A DNA stretch of 64,000 bases from Salmonella enterica subsp. diarizonae (GCF_008692785.1 NZ_VXJV01000012.1:1-64000); one strand, 5' to 3'. Positions 23,760-35,445 are shown, counted from the first letter of the stretch. Made by a program: numbers and translations. The notes: a model not told the origin generated them from the letters alone.

Positions 23760-24335
23760 TTACTTCTGCTGAACGCCTTCTACTGAGATGATAAGCTCCA
23801 CCTCTTGCGACGCCGGGCCGAGATCGGTAGTCATATTGAAATCCTTCAGCTTAATTTTTCCTTCGGCCTCAAAGCCCGCGCGCTTACCGCCCCACGGATC
23901 GTCGCCCTGGCCCATCAGTTTCGCTTCCAGCGTCACCGGTTTTGTCACGCCATTGAGCGTCAGATTGCCGGTAATATCCAGTTCATCCCCCTCTTTTTTC
24001 ACACTGGTAGAGGTGAAGGTTGCCTGCGGGAATTTCGCAACATTAAGAAATTCCGCACTGCGCAGGTGTTTGTCTCGTTCGGCATGGTTAGTGTCGACGC
24101 TATTGGTGTTAATAGTCACGTTCACTTTGTCTGCCGACGGATTTTTTTCATCAAAAGTGAACGTGCCGTCGAAATCTTTAAAGGTGCCGTATAGCCAACT
24201 GTAGCCCAGATGCTGGATACGGAAATTTACGAACGCATGTTGGCCTTCTTTATCAATTTTATACTCCGCCGCCACGGCGGAACCGGTCGTGAATAACAAG
24301 GATGCGAGGGTGAATCCCAGCAGGTTTTTTTTCAT
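23760..24335 (-). CDS. yceI: periplasmic lipocalin-like protein YceI
   Basis: 191 residues with a signal peptide ending SAVAAEY near residue 22. The mature protein is a YceI-family beta barrel, known in homologues to bind long isoprenoid or fatty-acid ligands. In E. coli it is induced by high pH and osmolarity. Its start overlaps the yceJ stop by 4 bases (ATGA), so the two are co-translated, perhaps with yceI supplying a lipid quinone-like ligand to the cytochrome; that link is inference. Confidence 0.95.
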   Translation of the reverse strand: MKKNLLGFTLASLLFTTGSAVAAEYKIDKEGQHAFVNFRIQHLGYSWLYGTFKDFDGTFTFDEKNPSADKVNVTINTNSVDTNHAERDKHLRSAEFLNVAKFPQATFTSTSVKKEGDELDITGNLTLNGVTKPVTLEAKLMGQGDDPWGGKRAGFEAEGKIKLKDFNMTTDLGPASQEVELIISVEGVQQK

Positions 24336-24904
24336 TTTTGAGCTCCATAGTCAGATGACGACATTCCTGTCATACGTTTCAGAGTGTCGTCTTTATCGAT
24401 GAAATGGTGTTTTAGCGCCATTACCCCATGCGAGAGCGAGATAATGACCAGCGACCACGCAAACCACAGATGCAGCGTTCCGGCGATGTCAGCCTGCGCT
24501 CCCGCGTCCGTAAGCGTTGCCGGAATCTCAAACCAGCCAAAGACGCTAATCGGTTTACCGTCGGCGGTGGAAATCAGGTAGCCGCTAATGACGATCGCAA
24601 AGAGCAGGAGATACAGGAGGAGATGACCAGCAGCGGCACCAGCGCGCGTTAAACGGGAATAGCTGGCCAACGCAACGGGCGGTGGAGAATAAAGCCGCCA
24701 GATAATACGCACGATCAGCGCCATCATCAGTAACATGCCAATACTTTTATGTAATTCCGGCGCCTGGTGATACCAGCCGTCGTAATAACTGAGCGTGACC
24801 ATCCATAAACCTAACGCAAACATGCCATAGACCACCAGGGCGGTCAGCCAGTGGAGCGCGGCGGAAACCATGCCATAGCGCTGTGGAGTATTTTTAAATT
24901 GCAT
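24332..24904 (-). CDS. yceJ: cytochrome b561-like membrane protein YceJ
   Basis: 190 residues from ATG 24904 with four membrane helices. Haem-ligand histidines typical of the b561 (CybB) family are visible in [33 protein letters not shown] and [22 protein letters not shown]. Likely a di-haem b-type cytochrome passing electrons between quinol and a periplasmic partner. Upstream, 24905-25166 has no gene that I can support. Confidence 0.94.
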   Translation of the reverse strand: MQFKNTPQRYGMVSAALHWLTALVVYGMFALGLWMVTLSYYDGWYHQAPELHKSIGMLLMMALIVRIIWRLYSPPPVALASYSRLTRAGAAAGHLLLYLLLFAIVISGYLISTADGKPISVFGWFEIPATLTDAGAQADIAGTLHLWFAWSLVIISLSHGVMALKHHFIDKDDTLKRMTGMSSSDYGAQK

Positions 24905-25166
24905 AAACACACCAATGAATATTTCACGAGAGAACGAAAATGGCGTGGAAAAGCGCTGAATGCAACTGATAAATAAGAATCTGAATGATATTTATTTTTA
25001 TTTCAATAATTTTGATGTTGTTTGCGATTCAGCTTCAGAAGTTTCGAGATATTTCACCCCGATAACCGCACTACGGGAGGAACTGGCATCATTGTTGTGC
25101 TTCAACGTCATGAAATAAAAAGTGAGGAACTTTCATGAAATGTCAGTTAACGTCAATGATAAGAAA

Positions 25167-25280
25167 TCAGAAGAAAAAGAGATAAACGATATCCATCACC
25201 GCCAGCAGCGACCAAAGAATAACGTAAAGCATGAAATGCTCGCGAATGTTATTCATCAGAAAATGAAATAGACGACGCAT
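25167..25280 (-). CDS. yceO: 37-residue membrane peptide YceO
   Basis: ATG 25280 on the minus strand, preceded by AAGG, encodes a 37-residue peptide beginning [19 protein letters not shown] and ending in the hydrophobic helix [18 protein letters not shown]. It closely matches the C-terminal 37 residues of E. coli YceO (46 residues), which lies at the same position between yceJ and solA. It has one predicted membrane segment with a basic N-terminus. In E. coli yceO has been listed among genes affecting biofilm formation; the mechanism is unknown. Confidence 0.85.
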   Translation of the reverse strand: MRRLFHFLMNNIREHFMLYVILWSLLAVMDIVYLFFF

Positions 25281-25296
25281 AGCTTACCTTAATAAA

Positions 25297-25315
25297 CGGC
25301 CCCTTTATGAGGCCG
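25297..25315 (-). terminator. hairpin after solA
   Basis: CGGCC / GGCCG stem with a 9-base loop followed on the minus strand by TTTATT, just beyond the solA stop. A weak terminator. Confidence 0.5.
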
Positions 25316-25320
25316 ACAAA

Positions 25321-26439
25321 TTATTGGCTAAAACGGGAAAGCCGGAACGGCGTCAGATCAAAGGAGGGCGTTTTTTCCAACGCAAAATCCGCGGCGATTT
25401 CTCCTAACACCGGGGCGAATTTAAAACCATGTCCGCTGAGTCCAGTGATGACAAGCGTATTCTCATGGCCAGGCAGCGTATCGATAATAAAATCCTCGTC
25501 CGGCGAATTATCATAGGTACATGCCGCCCCATATAAACAACCGCCGATCCCCGGCAGTACGTTACGCAGGAAAGGAAATGCTTCTGCGCCATCGCTGGCA
25601 ACGGCGGCAAAGGGCTTGCGCTCTTCCTGAGTCTGTATTAGCTGTCCGCCATTGTGTTTGCCGATTTTTAACTCATCATTCTCCGCCGGGAAACCGTAAT
25701 ATTGATCGCCGTTGGGCATTTCGCCGGTAAAGGCCGGAAAGCAGTTTTTAGCACTGTAACGTCCATCGGCCTGAAACCAGGCAAAGACTTTGCGTACGGG
25801 CTGAACGGGCAGTTCCGGCACCAGCGCTTTTACCCAGGTGCCCGCGCTAATCAGCGCTTTACTGGCGTGGTAGCGGCCTTCACTCGTCTCTATCGTCACA
25901 CCGTTATCATCATGGTGAATATGGCTTACCGGGCAGTTGAATAGCTGTGCGCAGCCTGCCTCTCGGGCCAGACGAAGCCATGTGGTAATGGCTAATTCGC
26001 CGCGCAGGAAACCGGAGTCAGCTTCAAACAGCCCGATATAATTATCGGGTACGCGAATTTCCGGCCAGCGCGTCATTAGGGCCGTCGCGTCCAGGCGCTC
26101 GACGTTCAATTGCCACTGTTGCGCGCTTCGCGCGACGTTGGCTAAGAAAGCGGAATCGGCCGGGCCGAGGTTAACGACGCCGGAGCGGACGAAAACAGAC
26201 TCTTCATTGTGCGCGGAGAGTTCATCCCAAAGCGCCTGGGCGCGAAGCACCAGTGGGACATATTTTTCGCCTTCACCATAAGCGTGGCGGATAAGACGGG
26301 TATCGCCGTGATGGCTGCCCTGTTGATGAGGCGGCATATACGCATCGGTCATCAGGACCTTTAGCCCGGCGCGGGTGGCGTAATAACCAGCGGCGGCGCC
26401 AACCGAACCGCTGCCGATAATAATAAGGTCGTATTTCAT
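25321..26439 (-). CDS. solA: N-methyl-L-tryptophan oxidase
   Basis: 372-residue flavoprotein of the monomeric sarcosine oxidase family. The FAD-binding glycine motif [17 protein letters not shown] is at residues about 9-25 and the Cys expected to hold FAD covalently is in [16 protein letters not shown] near residue 308. It oxidatively demethylates N-methyltryptophan, releasing formaldehyde and hydrogen peroxide. Monocistronic by appearance, with bssS upstream on the same strand. Confidence 0.95.
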   Translation of the reverse strand: MKYDLIIIGSGSVGAAAGYYATRAGLKVLMTDAYMPPHQQGSHHGDTRLIRHAYGEGEKYVPLVLRAQALWDELSAHNEESVFVRSGVVNLGPADSAFLANVARSAQQWQLNVERLDATALMTRWPEIRVPDNYIGLFEADSGFLRGELAITTWLRLAREAGCAQLFNCPVSHIHHDDNGVTIETSEGRYHASKALISAGTWVKALVPELPVQPVRKVFAWFQADGRYSAKNCFPAFTGEMPNGDQYYGFPAENDELKIGKHNGGQLIQTQEERKPFAAVASDGAEAFPFLRNVLPGIGGCLYGAACTYDNSPDEDFIIDTLPGHENTLVITGLSGHGFKFAPVLGEIAADFALEKTPSFDLTPFRLSRFSQ

Positions 26440-26511
26440 CAGCTTCTCTCTGCTATCGCGATGATTTCAGGGTAAATAACTGCGCTGAGATATACAAGCC
26501 GGAAATAAGTG

Positions 26512-26529
26512 AGGCACCTTACGGTGCCT
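26512..26529 (-). terminator. bssS terminator-like hairpin
   Basis: AGGCACC / GGTGCCT stem with a 4-base loop between bssS and solA. The downstream minus-strand bases are only moderately T-rich. Confidence 0.5.
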
Positions 26530-26550
26530 GAGAGAGGGGAGCGCGTCACG

Positions 26551-26805
26551 CTAATGGCGACGATACTCATTTTCCTGGTAATCGCCTGATTCTATTTTGG
26601 CGATGCCGGCTTCTAATATCGAAATAAATTGCCTGGCTACATCTGTCGTTAACCAGAGCGTTTGACCAACTTCAGTCCCTTCCGGTTCCGGACGATTTGG
26701 GGTCTGGTAGTGTAAACGCAGCATCAGCGCATCATAGCTATCGACGGTGCTGATATCCCATCCAACAAGCGGATGGGTCTGAATGACTTCATTATTCTTT
26801 TCCAT
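26551..26805 (-). CDS. bssS: biofilm regulator BssS
   Basis: 84 residues from ATG 26805 (MEKNNEVIQTHPLVGWDI), nearly the same as E. coli BssS, which influences biofilm formation and indole/AI-2-linked signalling. No membrane segment, catalytic motif or DNA-binding motif is visible. GGGGGGCATG precedes the start. Upstream, 26806-27046 is AT-rich with no supported gene. Confidence 0.95.
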   Translation of the reverse strand: MEKNNEVIQTHPLVGWDISTVDSYDALMLRLHYQTPNRPEPEGTEVGQTLWLTTDVARQFISILEAGIAKIESGDYQENEYRRH

Positions 26806-27046
26806 CATGCCCCCCTGGTACGTGTTATAAGACAACGGTTCTCGAGGTTCAATGCGTGTTTTTCTTCTGAAGCAACTTCAGTATACCAATTAATAAGGCT
26901 ATTCACTGTGTTTTTAAAGAGACGGGAGGATAAATTTCTCTTTTTAAGAATTATATGAACAATAAAGCGACAGTTTATTCATATTTTTTTAGGATGTTGT
27001 GCAATTATTTTGAGGGTCAGGCGAAATATTCATCAGTTGCGCAAAT

Positions 27047-27069
27047 AAAAAAGCCGGGGCGACCCGGCA
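27047..27069 (-). terminator. dinI terminator
   Basis: On the minus strand GCCGGG and CCCGGC form a stem around TCGC, followed by six T. Confidence 0.88.
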
Positions 27070-27095
27070 AAACTTACATCACTGCATATCATTTT

Positions 27096-27341
27096 TTATT
27101 CATTGATGAACCAGTCATCAGCGCTCTCCCAGGTCTCCTGGAGAATCTCGCTAATGCGTTCTTTATCCTCTTTTGATGCGCCAATAACGGACAGGTTGTT
27201 AGCGGTAGCGTAACGCACGGTGACGTTACCCAAATTTTCAGGAAAATGATGGCTAATACGGCGGGAGAGTTCGCCCGCCAGCGCATCAATCGCACCGGCA
27301 GGCAGAGGTGACATTTTGGCTATAGTGACTTCAATACGCAT
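27096..27341 (-). CDS. dinI: DNA damage-inducible protein I
   Basis: 81 residues from ATG 27341 (MRIEVTIAKMSPLPAGAIDAL). DinI binds RecA filaments, stabilising them and damping LexA and UmuD self-cleavage. The acidic C-terminal helix (EDKERISEILQETWESADDW) that mimics DNA is present. GGGGGTC precedes the ATG and a LexA box lies just upstream, so it is SOS-controlled. Confidence 0.96.
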   Translation of the reverse strand: MRIEVTIAKMSPLPAGAIDALAGELSRRISHHFPENLGNVTVRYATANNLSVIGASKEDKERISEILQETWESADDWFINE

Positions 27342-27360
27342 AATGACCCCCTGTTGAATA

Positions 27361-27380
27361 TACTGGATATATATACAGTT
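27361..27380 (-). promoter_or_regulatory. LexA (SOS) box of dinI
   Basis: TACTGGATATATATACAGTT matches the 20-base LexA consensus at all but two positions (CTG-N10-CAG core intact). It lies 20 bases upstream of dinI and overlaps its likely promoter. Confidence 0.93.
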
Positions 27381-27414
27381 AAATGCAATATATAGCAACA
27401 GGTAAGCGCATTTT

Positions 27415-28461
27415 TTATTTTTTTACTGACCAGCGTACTGTTTCACCCGCCAGAAAAGGCACCAGCGTATCATCAGCCAGCGCGATATTTACCGGTATCT
27501 GTTGTTCATCGCGTACCAGTTCCACCCAGCCCTCATTCACCGGCAGACCATAGAATTGCGGGCCATTCAGTGAACAGAAGGCCTCAAAGTGCGCCAGCGC
27601 GTTCATTTCCTCAAACACGGCGGCATAACTGCCAAGGGCGGAGGGGGCGTTGAAACAACCGGCGCATCCGCAACTGGTCTCTTTACGATGACGCGAATGC
27701 GGTGCTGAATCCGTCCCCAGGAAGGCGCGCGTAAAACCACTGGCGACCAGTTCGCGTAACGCCTGCTGGTGAATATTGCGTTTCAGAATCGGTAGACAGT
27801 ACAAGTGAGGACGAATGCCGCCGACCAGCATATGATTACGGTTAAACATTAAATGTTGGGGCGTAATGGTCGCCGCCAGGTAGTCGTTGCCGTCACGTAT
27901 ATACTGCGCGGCATCTTTGGTCGTGATATGTTCAAAGACCACTTTAAGCGCGGTCAGACGCTGGCGTAGCGGTTCCATTACGGTGTCGATAAAACGCGCT
28001 TCGCGATCGAAGATATCAACATCCGCATGGGTCACCTCACCGTGGACCAGCAATGGCATTCCAAGTTTTTCCATCCGCTCCAGTACCGGCATGATAGCGT
28101 CGATTGACGTTACGCCATGACTGGAGTTAGTGGTGGCATTGGCCGGGTAAAGCTTAGCCGCAGTAAACACGCCTTCATGGAAACCACGCTCCAGTTCATC
28201 GGCATCGAGCGAATCCGTTAAATAGCAGGTCATTAACGGCGTGAAATCATGCCCGGCGGGCACCGCATCGAGAATACGCTGGCGGTAGGCGATCGCCGCA
28301 TCAACAGTCGTAACGGGGGACGCCAGGTTTGGCATCACGATAGCGCGGCCATAAATTTCGCTGGTATAGGGTACGACCGTTTTTAACATGTCGCCATCGC
28401 GAAGGTGAATGTGCCAGTCGTCCGGGCGGCGGATCTTTAAAACCTGGGATGGTGCAGTCAT
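27415..28461 (-). CDS. pyrC: dihydroorotase
   Basis: 348 residues from ATG 28461 ([20 protein letters not shown]). Zinc amidohydrolase that cyclises carbamoyl aspartate to dihydroorotate in pyrimidine synthesis. Metal ligands: HIHLRDG at residues 17-19, the carboxylated Lys in AAKLYPAN near 103, His in LVHGEVTH and FEHITT, and Asp in LGTDSAPH near 251. The upstream region carries a PurR box and the CTP-sensing leader hairpin. Confidence 0.97.
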   Translation of the reverse strand: MTAPSQVLKIRRPDDWHIHLRDGDMLKTVVPYTSEIYGRAIVMPNLASPVTTVDAAIAYRQRILDAVPAGHDFTPLMTCYLTDSLDADELERGFHEGVFTAAKLYPANATTNSSHGVTSIDAIMPVLERMEKLGMPLLVHGEVTHADVDIFDREARFIDTVMEPLRQRLTALKVVFEHITTKDAAQYIRDGNDYLAATITPQHLMFNRNHMLVGGIRPHLYCLPILKRNIHQQALRELVASGFTRAFLGTDSAPHSRHRKETSCGCAGCFNAPSALGSYAAVFEEMNALAHFEAFCSLNGPQFYGLPVNEGWVELVRDEQQIPVNIALADDTLVPFLAGETVRWSVKK

Positions 28462-28470
28462 TAATAAGCT

Positions 28471-28497
28471 CCGGCTGAGGAATAGTCTTTTTGCCGG
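28471..28497 (-). promoter_or_regulatory. pyrC leader hairpin occluding the ribosome site
   Basis: On the minus strand GCCGG or CCGGC (28493-28497) near the transcript start can pair with GCCGG (28471-28475), which leads into the GGAGC ribosome site. In enterics, high CTP makes transcription start at the upstream C, giving a longer leader that forms this hairpin and blocks pyrC translation. Confidence 0.75.
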
Positions 28498-28510
28498 AAA
28501 CAAAGGATAA

Positions 28511-28526
28511 GCGGAAACGTTTTCGT
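28511..28526 (-). promoter_or_regulatory. PurR operator of pyrC
   Basis: GCGGAAACGTTTTCGT differs from the PurR consensus ACGCAAACGTTTTCGT at only three positions near its edge. It lies about 15 bases beyond the pyrC leader start, at the promoter. Confidence 0.8.
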
Positions 28527-28534
28527 TTGCACGT

Positions 28535-28559
28535 AAAAAAAAGGGCGCGAGCGCGCCCT
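28535..28559 (-). terminator. yceB terminator
   Basis: On the minus strand GGGCGCG / CGCGCCC stem followed by eight T, just after the yceB stop and before the pyrC promoter. Confidence 0.9.
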
Positions 28560-28565
28560 CCGATA

Positions 28566-29126
28566 TCAATTGGTGAAAGGAATAACGATTTCACCAGGTT
28601 TAACTTCAATACCTTTCGCGAATTTCTTCGCTAACGCTTCGCCTTTACTACTGTCCTCACGCAACACGTAAGCGGGCTGCTGGTTAAAGTAGTTACGTAA
28701 AGACTGATTTAAATAGGGCAGGAGCGTTTGTAGCACAGATTGCATCTTCTCCGGCGTCACGGTGGCGTCTACTACTTCCATCTCCTGAAGATAGATGGCG
28801 CCTTTTTCTTTATTAAAGACCGGCAGAGCTTTTAGCTTGAGCTTCATCGTCGCTTTTTGACTGCCGAAGAGGGAATTCATATCCAGCCTGGCATCGCCAG
28901 TGAGGGTGACTTTATTAGGCTCTTCCCGACCAATCTGGCTGGCAAGATTAGTCAGTACGATATGCGCGTCGGCAATGCCGGGCAGACCAATATCTTTTGA
29001 GAAATTATTCCGTTTTTCAAGCGCTTGATTAATTTCTTGTTCACTAATGGTGTATTGCGTAAGTTGATTACAACCCACTAACAGGCCGCTAACTACGAGC
29101 GCAGCGGCAAAAAAAAACTTTTTCAT
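28566..29126 (-). CDS. yceB: lipoprotein YceB
   Basis: 186 residues from ATG 29126. The signal peptide ends in GLLVGC, so Cys19 would be lipidated. The mature protein is a DUF1439 (YceB-type) beta structure resembling lipid-binding periplasmic proteins. Function unknown; homologues are suspected to act in envelope lipid handling. Independent of pyrC, with its own terminator. Confidence 0.93.
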   Translation of the reverse strand: MKKFFFAAALVVSGLLVGCNQLTQYTISEQEINQALEKRNNFSKDIGLPGIADAHIVLTNLASQIGREEPNKVTLTGDARLDMNSLFGSQKATMKLKLKALPVFNKEKGAIYLQEMEVVDATVTPEKMQSVLQTLLPYLNQSLRNYFNQQPAYVLREDSSKGEALAKKFAKGIEVKPGEIVIPFTN

Positions 29127-29213
29127 GGCGTTCCTCAACATGTTGCCTGTGCCCTAATCCTGACATAAAGCAGCATGTCGCGCCAGCGGACATGACGCCA
29201 GTAGAAAAAGCTG

Positions 29214-29242
29214 AAAAAGGCGGCAAGAGAGGGGTGCCGCCT
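29214..29242 (-). terminator. grxB terminator
   Basis: AGGCGGCA and TGCCGCCT form an 8-bp stem with the T run (TTTTT) on the minus strand. Confidence 0.85.
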
Positions 29243-29250
29243 GGCGGGCG

Positions 29251-29898
29251 TTAGATAGCCATTGAGGAGAGTAAATTAATTTGCGTCTGCTTCGCCATAT
29301 TATCGCGATAGTCCGCGACTTTCGTCGGCCAGTGGATACCGGCGACCAGCGTCAGATTACGCAGAAGCGGAAACAGATGAATATCATCTTCTGATAATTC
29401 GCCGTTAACGGCGTTAGGCTGTACGATAAGTTTATCCAGCGAGCGTAAATCATCGCCGATCTTTTTAATCAGTCCGGCAGAGTGGGCTAGATGGTTGTCA
29501 AAACTGCCGGATGAGGCTTCTTTTTTGCGGATAAAATACTGGCGCGCCGCAGGGGTAGAAAATTCATCGAAAGCGGATTTTGCAAATCGCGGTAGCAGTA
29601 ACTGATTAACGTAACCGTTAACTTTGCGCAACCACTCTTCAATGGCAGGATTGCGCTTCCCGGTCAACAGCGGTTTACCGTCGGAGTTGTCGATATAATG
29701 TACAATATCCATACTTTCAGGAAGATAGCGACTATCATCTTTTTGCAGGATGGGCACCATCTTTTGACCAATCATCCGGGTGGGCGTCGCCTCGTCGTCA
29801 TTTTGTAACACGTTAAGTTCAACGGGGATGTTCTTCAGGCCGAAAATCATGCGGGCTTTAGCGCAGAAAGGGCAATGATCGTAAATATAAAGCTTCAC
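29251..29898 (-). CDS. grxB: glutaredoxin 2
   Basis: 215 residues. N-terminal thioredoxin fold with the active-site CPFC at residues 9-12 and the cis-Pro in KMVPILQ; the C-terminal helical domain is of glutathione-S-transferase type. It is the large, atypical glutaredoxin that reduces disulfides and arsenate reductase using glutathione and is stationary-phase abundant. CGTTTCTCCTCC-type complement shows a GGAGGAGAAA ribosome site before the ATG. Confidence 0.97.
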   Translation of the reverse strand: MKLYIYDHCPFCAKARMIFGLKNIPVELNVLQNDDEATPTRMIGQKMVPILQKDDSRYLPESMDIVHYIDNSDGKPLLTGKRNPAIEEWLRKVNGYVNQLLLPRFAKSAFDEFSTPAARQYFIRKKEASSGSFDNHLAHSAGLIKKIGDDLRSLDKLIVQPNAVNGELSEDDIHLFPLLRNLTLVAGIHWPTKVADYRDNMAKQTQINLLSSMAI

Positions 29899-29961
29899 GT
29901 TTCTCCTCCATTTGACTGTCGGTTCCTGACCAGTATGGAGGAGATAACGGCAGGTATCAAA

Positions 29962-31170
29962 TCAGGCGCCGGGTTCCAGCATACGGCGCGGCGTGCGCTT
30001 ATGACTAAATTGCCAGCCTAAAGCTAAAAAGGTGATAAAGCCGATAATACCGAGCATCATCCACGGTAGTTCAGGCTGCGCAAGCGCTTTACCCACATCA
30101 AACAACCAGCCGCCGCCGATATAACCAATCGCGCCGCCAATGGCTAATCCCAGACGACTAAAGCCCATATAGCTTCCCCGCGCCCGTGCGTCTGCTAGCG
30201 ACGCGCTGAGCGTTTCGCGCGCCGGTTCGGCGATAACCGAGCCGATGTAGAAAACGCAAATAAGCGTAAAAAGCTGCTGTAAATTGCCTACCATCCCGAT
30301 GGGGATCATGCTCAGCGACATGACGAACAAACCGGCCATCAGCCGATGCTCCAGCCGAAAACGCTTTTCGCTCCAGCGAGCAATCGGGTAGAGCAACGTC
30401 AGCGAGAGACACGCCTCGATAGCGTACATCCATTTCACGGCAGCAGGCGAACCGGCGATATCGTTTACCATAATCGGCAGCATTAACATGACTTGTACCG
30501 CCAGCATGTAATAGCTCGCCAGCGTCAGCACGTAGGTGACAAACCGTTTATCGCTCATGACGCGGCGCATTCCTTCTCGCACCGGCGTCCTGACCGTTGA
30601 TAGCTTCCAGGCCGGAAGCAACCATGCGTTGAAAATGGCGCATAATATGAACAAAATAGCGCCCGTCGCGCAGACCAGGCGAAAATCGTATTGTAGCAAC
30701 CAGCTTCCCAGCAGCGCGCCAATCACCGCGCCCGCGCTGTCCTGCATCATCAACAGAGAGAAGAAGCGGCCCCGTTGCTCCGGGCGGATTAATTTGACCA
30801 CCAACGCTGAGCGCGGCGGGTCGAAAAGCGTACCACCGAGACCGGAAAGAATGCAGGAAAACCATAAGAGCCAGGGCTCATGCGCGATGCCCATGGTGGC
30901 AAAGCCTGCGGCGCGCATCAGCATACCGGTGACAATCATCGGTTTCGCGCCAAAGCGATCGGCAATGGCGCCGCCAAAAATGCCCAGTCCTTGTTGAATA
31001 AACTGGCGCAGGCCGAGCGCGATCCCTACCATCACCGCAGCCCACCCCATTTGATCGACAAAGCGAATGGAGATGAGCGGGAAGACAACGAAAAAACCCA
31101 GCACTACTAACATGTTATCGATGAGAAGAAAATATTTACCCAGGTTCCTCGCCTGCGAGACGCGCGACAT
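29962..31170 (-). CDS. mdtH: MFS transporter MdtH
   Basis: 402 residues, about 12 membrane helices, with the major-facilitator loop motif [12 protein letters not shown] near residue 68. Overproduction in E. coli gives norfloxacin and enoxacin tolerance. It lies 63 bases upstream of grxB on the same strand and is divergent from rimJ. The 236-base gap to rimJ holds both promoters and nothing else evident. Confidence 0.95.
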   Translation of the reverse strand: MSRVSQARNLGKYFLLIDNMLVVLGFFVVFPLISIRFVDQMGWAAVMVGIALGLRQFIQQGLGIFGGAIADRFGAKPMIVTGMLMRAAGFATMGIAHEPWLLWFSCILSGLGGTLFDPPRSALVVKLIRPEQRGRFFSLLMMQDSAGAVIGALLGSWLLQYDFRLVCATGAILFILCAIFNAWLLPAWKLSTVRTPVREGMRRVMSDKRFVTYVLTLASYYMLAVQVMLMLPIMVNDIAGSPAAVKWMYAIEACLSLTLLYPIARWSEKRFRLEHRLMAGLFVMSLSMIPIGMVGNLQQLFTLICVFYIGSVIAEPARETLSASLADARARGSYMGFSRLGLAIGGAIGYIGGGWLFDVGKALAQPELPWMMLGIIGFITFLALGWQFSHKRTPRRMLEPGA

Positions 31171-31406
31171 TTCCCCTCCCGGGAAACAAAAGATGAGCGT
31201 CTACTATTCTGCGGCTGCGTTTCGTTTTTTCCTACCATTAGCGGGACAATATTTTTTTATCAAAAGTCCTTTTTAATCGAGAGTTTTCATCAAAATGTGG
31301 CAGCAATTCAAAAAATGACGATTTGCGCTTTTCACAGAGCCTGGTTGCGCAGGTATAGTAAGGTTACTGGCGTGCTGAAGACGTTACAGGAAGGAGTAGG
31401 TATAGA

Positions 31407-31991
31407 ATGTTTGGCTATCGCAGTAACGTGCCAAAAGTGCGCTTAACCACCGACCGTCTGGTGGTGCGTTTAGTGCATGAGCGTGATGCCTGGCGTCTGG
31501 CCGATTATTACGCGGAAAATCGTCATTTTTTAAAACCGTGGGAGCCGGTCCGAGATGAAAGTCATTGTTATCCTTCAGGGTGGCAGGCGCGTCTGGGAAT
31601 GATCGGTGAATTTCACAAACAGGGCTCCGCCTTCTATTTCGCGCTGCTTGATCCGGAAGAAAAAGAAATTATCGGCGTGGCGAATTTTTCCAATGTGGTG
31701 CGCGGTTCTTTTCATGCCTGCTATCTGGGCTATTCCATTGCGCAGAAGTGGCAGGGGCAGGGGCTGATGTTTGAAGCCTTAACCGCTGCGATTCGCTATA
31801 TGCAGCGCACTCAGCATATCCACCGTATCATGGCGAACTATATGCCGCACAACAAACGTAGCGGCGCGCTGCTTGCGCGGCTTGGTTTTGAGAAAGAAGG
31901 TTATGCGAAAGATTACCTGTTGATTGATGGACAATGGCGCGATCATGTACTGACGGCATTAACGACGCCGGAATGGACGCCAGGACGTTGA
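31407..31991 (+). CDS. rimJ: ribosomal protein S5 N-acetyltransferase
   Basis: 194-residue GNAT-family enzyme that acetylates the N-terminal Ala of ribosomal protein S5. The acetyl-CoA loop is [12 protein letters not shown] near residue 117, followed by the family end motif [21 protein letters not shown]. Preceded by AGGAAGGAG. Followed by yceH after 39 bases, so it heads a rightward run rimJ-yceH-mviM. Confidence 0.96.
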   Translation: MFGYRSNVPKVRLTTDRLVVRLVHERDAWRLADYYAENRHFLKPWEPVRDESHCYPSGWQARLGMIGEFHKQGSAFYFALLDPEEKEIIGVANFSNVVRGSFHACYLGYSIAQKWQGQGLMFEALTAAIRYMQRTQHIHRIMANYMPHNKRSGALLARLGFEKEGYAKDYLLIDGQWRDHVLTALTTPEWTPGR

Positions 31992-32030
31992 GCGGCTTAC
32001 CGGGCGAGTGAAAGCGAAAGGGAGAAAACG

Positions 32031-32678
32031 ATGAAATATGAATTAACCGCCACTGAAGCGCGAGTGATTGGCTGTCTGCTGGAAAAGCAGGTAACAACGC
32101 CGGAACAGTATCCGCTCTCCGTTAACGGCGTGGTGACGGCCTGCAACCAGAAAACTAACCGTGAACCGGTGATGAACCTGACGGAACAGGCGGTACAGGA
32201 ACAGCTCGATAACCTGGTAAAACGCCATTTCTTACGTACGGTCAGCGGGTTTGGCAATCGCGTCACAAAATATGAACAGCGTTTCTGTAATTCCGAGTTT
32301 GGCGACCTGAAACTTAGCGCGGCGGAAGTGGCGCTTGTCACCACGCTGCTGCTGCGCGGTGCGCAAACGCCCGGCGAGTTGCGCAGCCGGGCGTCGCGGA
32401 TGCATGAATTCAGCGACATGGCGGAAGTTGAATCCACGCTGGAGCGGCTTGCCAGCCGTGAGGATGGCCCGTATGTCGTCCGTCTGGCGCGTGAACCGGG
32501 TAAGCGTGAAAGCCGCTATATGCACCTTTTTTGCGGCGACGTCGATGAACTGTCTCTCCAGACGCCTGCGCCGGAAAGCACGTCGGGCGATCTTCAGTCG
32601 CGCGTCGAAGCGCTGGAAAGCGAAGTGGCGGAGTTAAAGCAGCGGCTGGATTCTTTGTTAGCTCACCTGGGAGAGTAA
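32031..32678 (+). CDS. yceH: DUF480 winged-helix protein YceH
   Basis: 215 residues made of two tandem winged-helix domains (about 1-85 and 90-170) and a short C-terminal coiled coil ([20 protein letters not shown]). The paired winged helices suggest DNA or protein binding, but no function is established. It ends one base before the mviM GTG start, indicating tight coupling. Confidence 0.93.
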   Translation: MKYELTATEARVIGCLLEKQVTTPEQYPLSVNGVVTACNQKTNREPVMNLTEQAVQEQLDNLVKRHFLRTVSGFGNRVTKYEQRFCNSEFGDLKLSAAEVALVTTLLLRGAQTPGELRSRASRMHEFSDMAEVESTLERLASREDGPYVVRLAREPGKRESRYMHLFCGDVDELSLQTPAPESTSGDLQSRVEALESEVAELKQRLDSLLAHLGE

Positions 32679-32679
32679 T

Positions 32680-33603
32680 GTGAGAACATTACGGATTGGC
32701 ATTGTCGGGTTAGGCGGTATTGCGCAGAAAGCCTGGCTGCCGGTATTAACCCACACCGCCGGATGGACGCTACAGGGCGCCTGGTCTCCTTCGCGGGATA
32801 AAGCCTTACGTATCTGCGAAAGCTGGCGCATACCGTATGTGGATTCGCTGGCGAATTTAGCGTCCGGCTGCGATGCGGTCTTCGTCCACTCCAGTACCGC
32901 AAGCCACTATGCTGTGGTCAGCGAACTTCTCAACGCTGGCGTCCATGTTTGCGTGGATAAACCGCTGGCGGAAAATCTACGTGATGCCGAGCGGCTGGTG
33001 GCGCTGGCGGCGCAAAAAAAATTGACGCTGATGGTTGGCTTTAATCGCCGTTTCGCGCCGCTGTATCGCGAATTGAAAACGCGCCTCGGCACTGCGGCGT
33101 CACTGCGTATGGATAAACATCGTACCGATAGCGTCGGGCCGCACGACTTACGTTTTACTTTGCTCGATGACTATTTGCACGTCGTGGATACCGCGCTGTG
33201 GCTGGCGGGCGGCGAGGCGCGCCTGGCCAGCGGCACGTTGCTCACCAGCGAGTCCGGCGAAATGCGCTATGCGGAACATCATTTTTCCGCCGACAAACTA
33301 CAAATTACCACCAGTATGCACCGGCGCGCTGGAAGTCAGCGTGAATCGGTCCAGGCCGTCACCGACGGCGGGCTGTATGAGGTGACGGATATGCGTGAAT
33401 GGCGCGAAGAGCGCGGGCAGGGTATTCTCATCAAACCCATTCCGGGCTGGCAAACGACGCTTGAACAGCGTGGTTTTGTCGGATGCGCACGGCATTTCAT
33501 TGATTGCGTGCAAAATCAGACGGTTCCGGAAACGGCTGGGGATCAGGCGATTCTGGCCCAGCGCGTCGTGGAGGCGCTGTGGCGGGACGCCATCAGCGAA
33601 TAA
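32680..33603 (+). CDS. mviM: Gfo/Idh/MocA-family oxidoreductase MviM
   Basis: 307 residues from GTG 32680, one base after the yceH stop. NAD(P)-binding Rossmann motif GIVGLGGIAQKAW at residues 7-19, and the family motif DKPLAEN near residue 93. Named for its position next to the mouse-virulence locus mviN; the substrate is unknown, probably a sugar or cyclitol derivative. Confidence 0.94.
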   Translation: MRTLRIGIVGLGGIAQKAWLPVLTHTAGWTLQGAWSPSRDKALRICESWRIPYVDSLANLASGCDAVFVHSSTASHYAVVSELLNAGVHVCVDKPLAENLRDAERLVALAAQKKLTLMVGFNRRFAPLYRELKTRLGTAASLRMDKHRTDSVGPHDLRFTLLDDYLHVVDTALWLAGGEARLASGTLLTSESGEMRYAEHHFSADKLQITTSMHRRAGSQRESVQAVTDGGLYEVTDMREWREERGQGILIKPIPGWQTTLEQRGFVGCARHFIDCVQNQTVPETAGDQAILAQRVVEALWRDAISE

Positions 33604-33648
33604 TCCTCTGTAACATCTGGCGGTAGTAATTCATCGTAATCCAGGTAC

Positions 33649-33714
33649 TATACCCTAAATAATTCGAGTTGCAGGAAAGCCAACGCACATGCACCTCGAA
33701 GTATGACGGGTATA
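33649..33714. repeat. internally deleted ERIC element
   Basis: Starts TATACCCTAAATAATTCGAG and ends CTCGAAGTATGACGGGTATA, the two ends of the 127-bp enterobacterial ERIC palindrome, but only 66 bases long: the central block is missing. Short internal-deletion ERICs are known in enterics. It lies between mviM and murJ. Confidence 0.75.
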
Positions 33715-33771
33715 TATGCCCACTCTACATAATACCTCTTTTCACAGTGAATAATGGCAAACCGTGGGGAG

Positions 33772-35440
<1,669 letters not shown>

Positions 35441-35445
35441 ATTTA

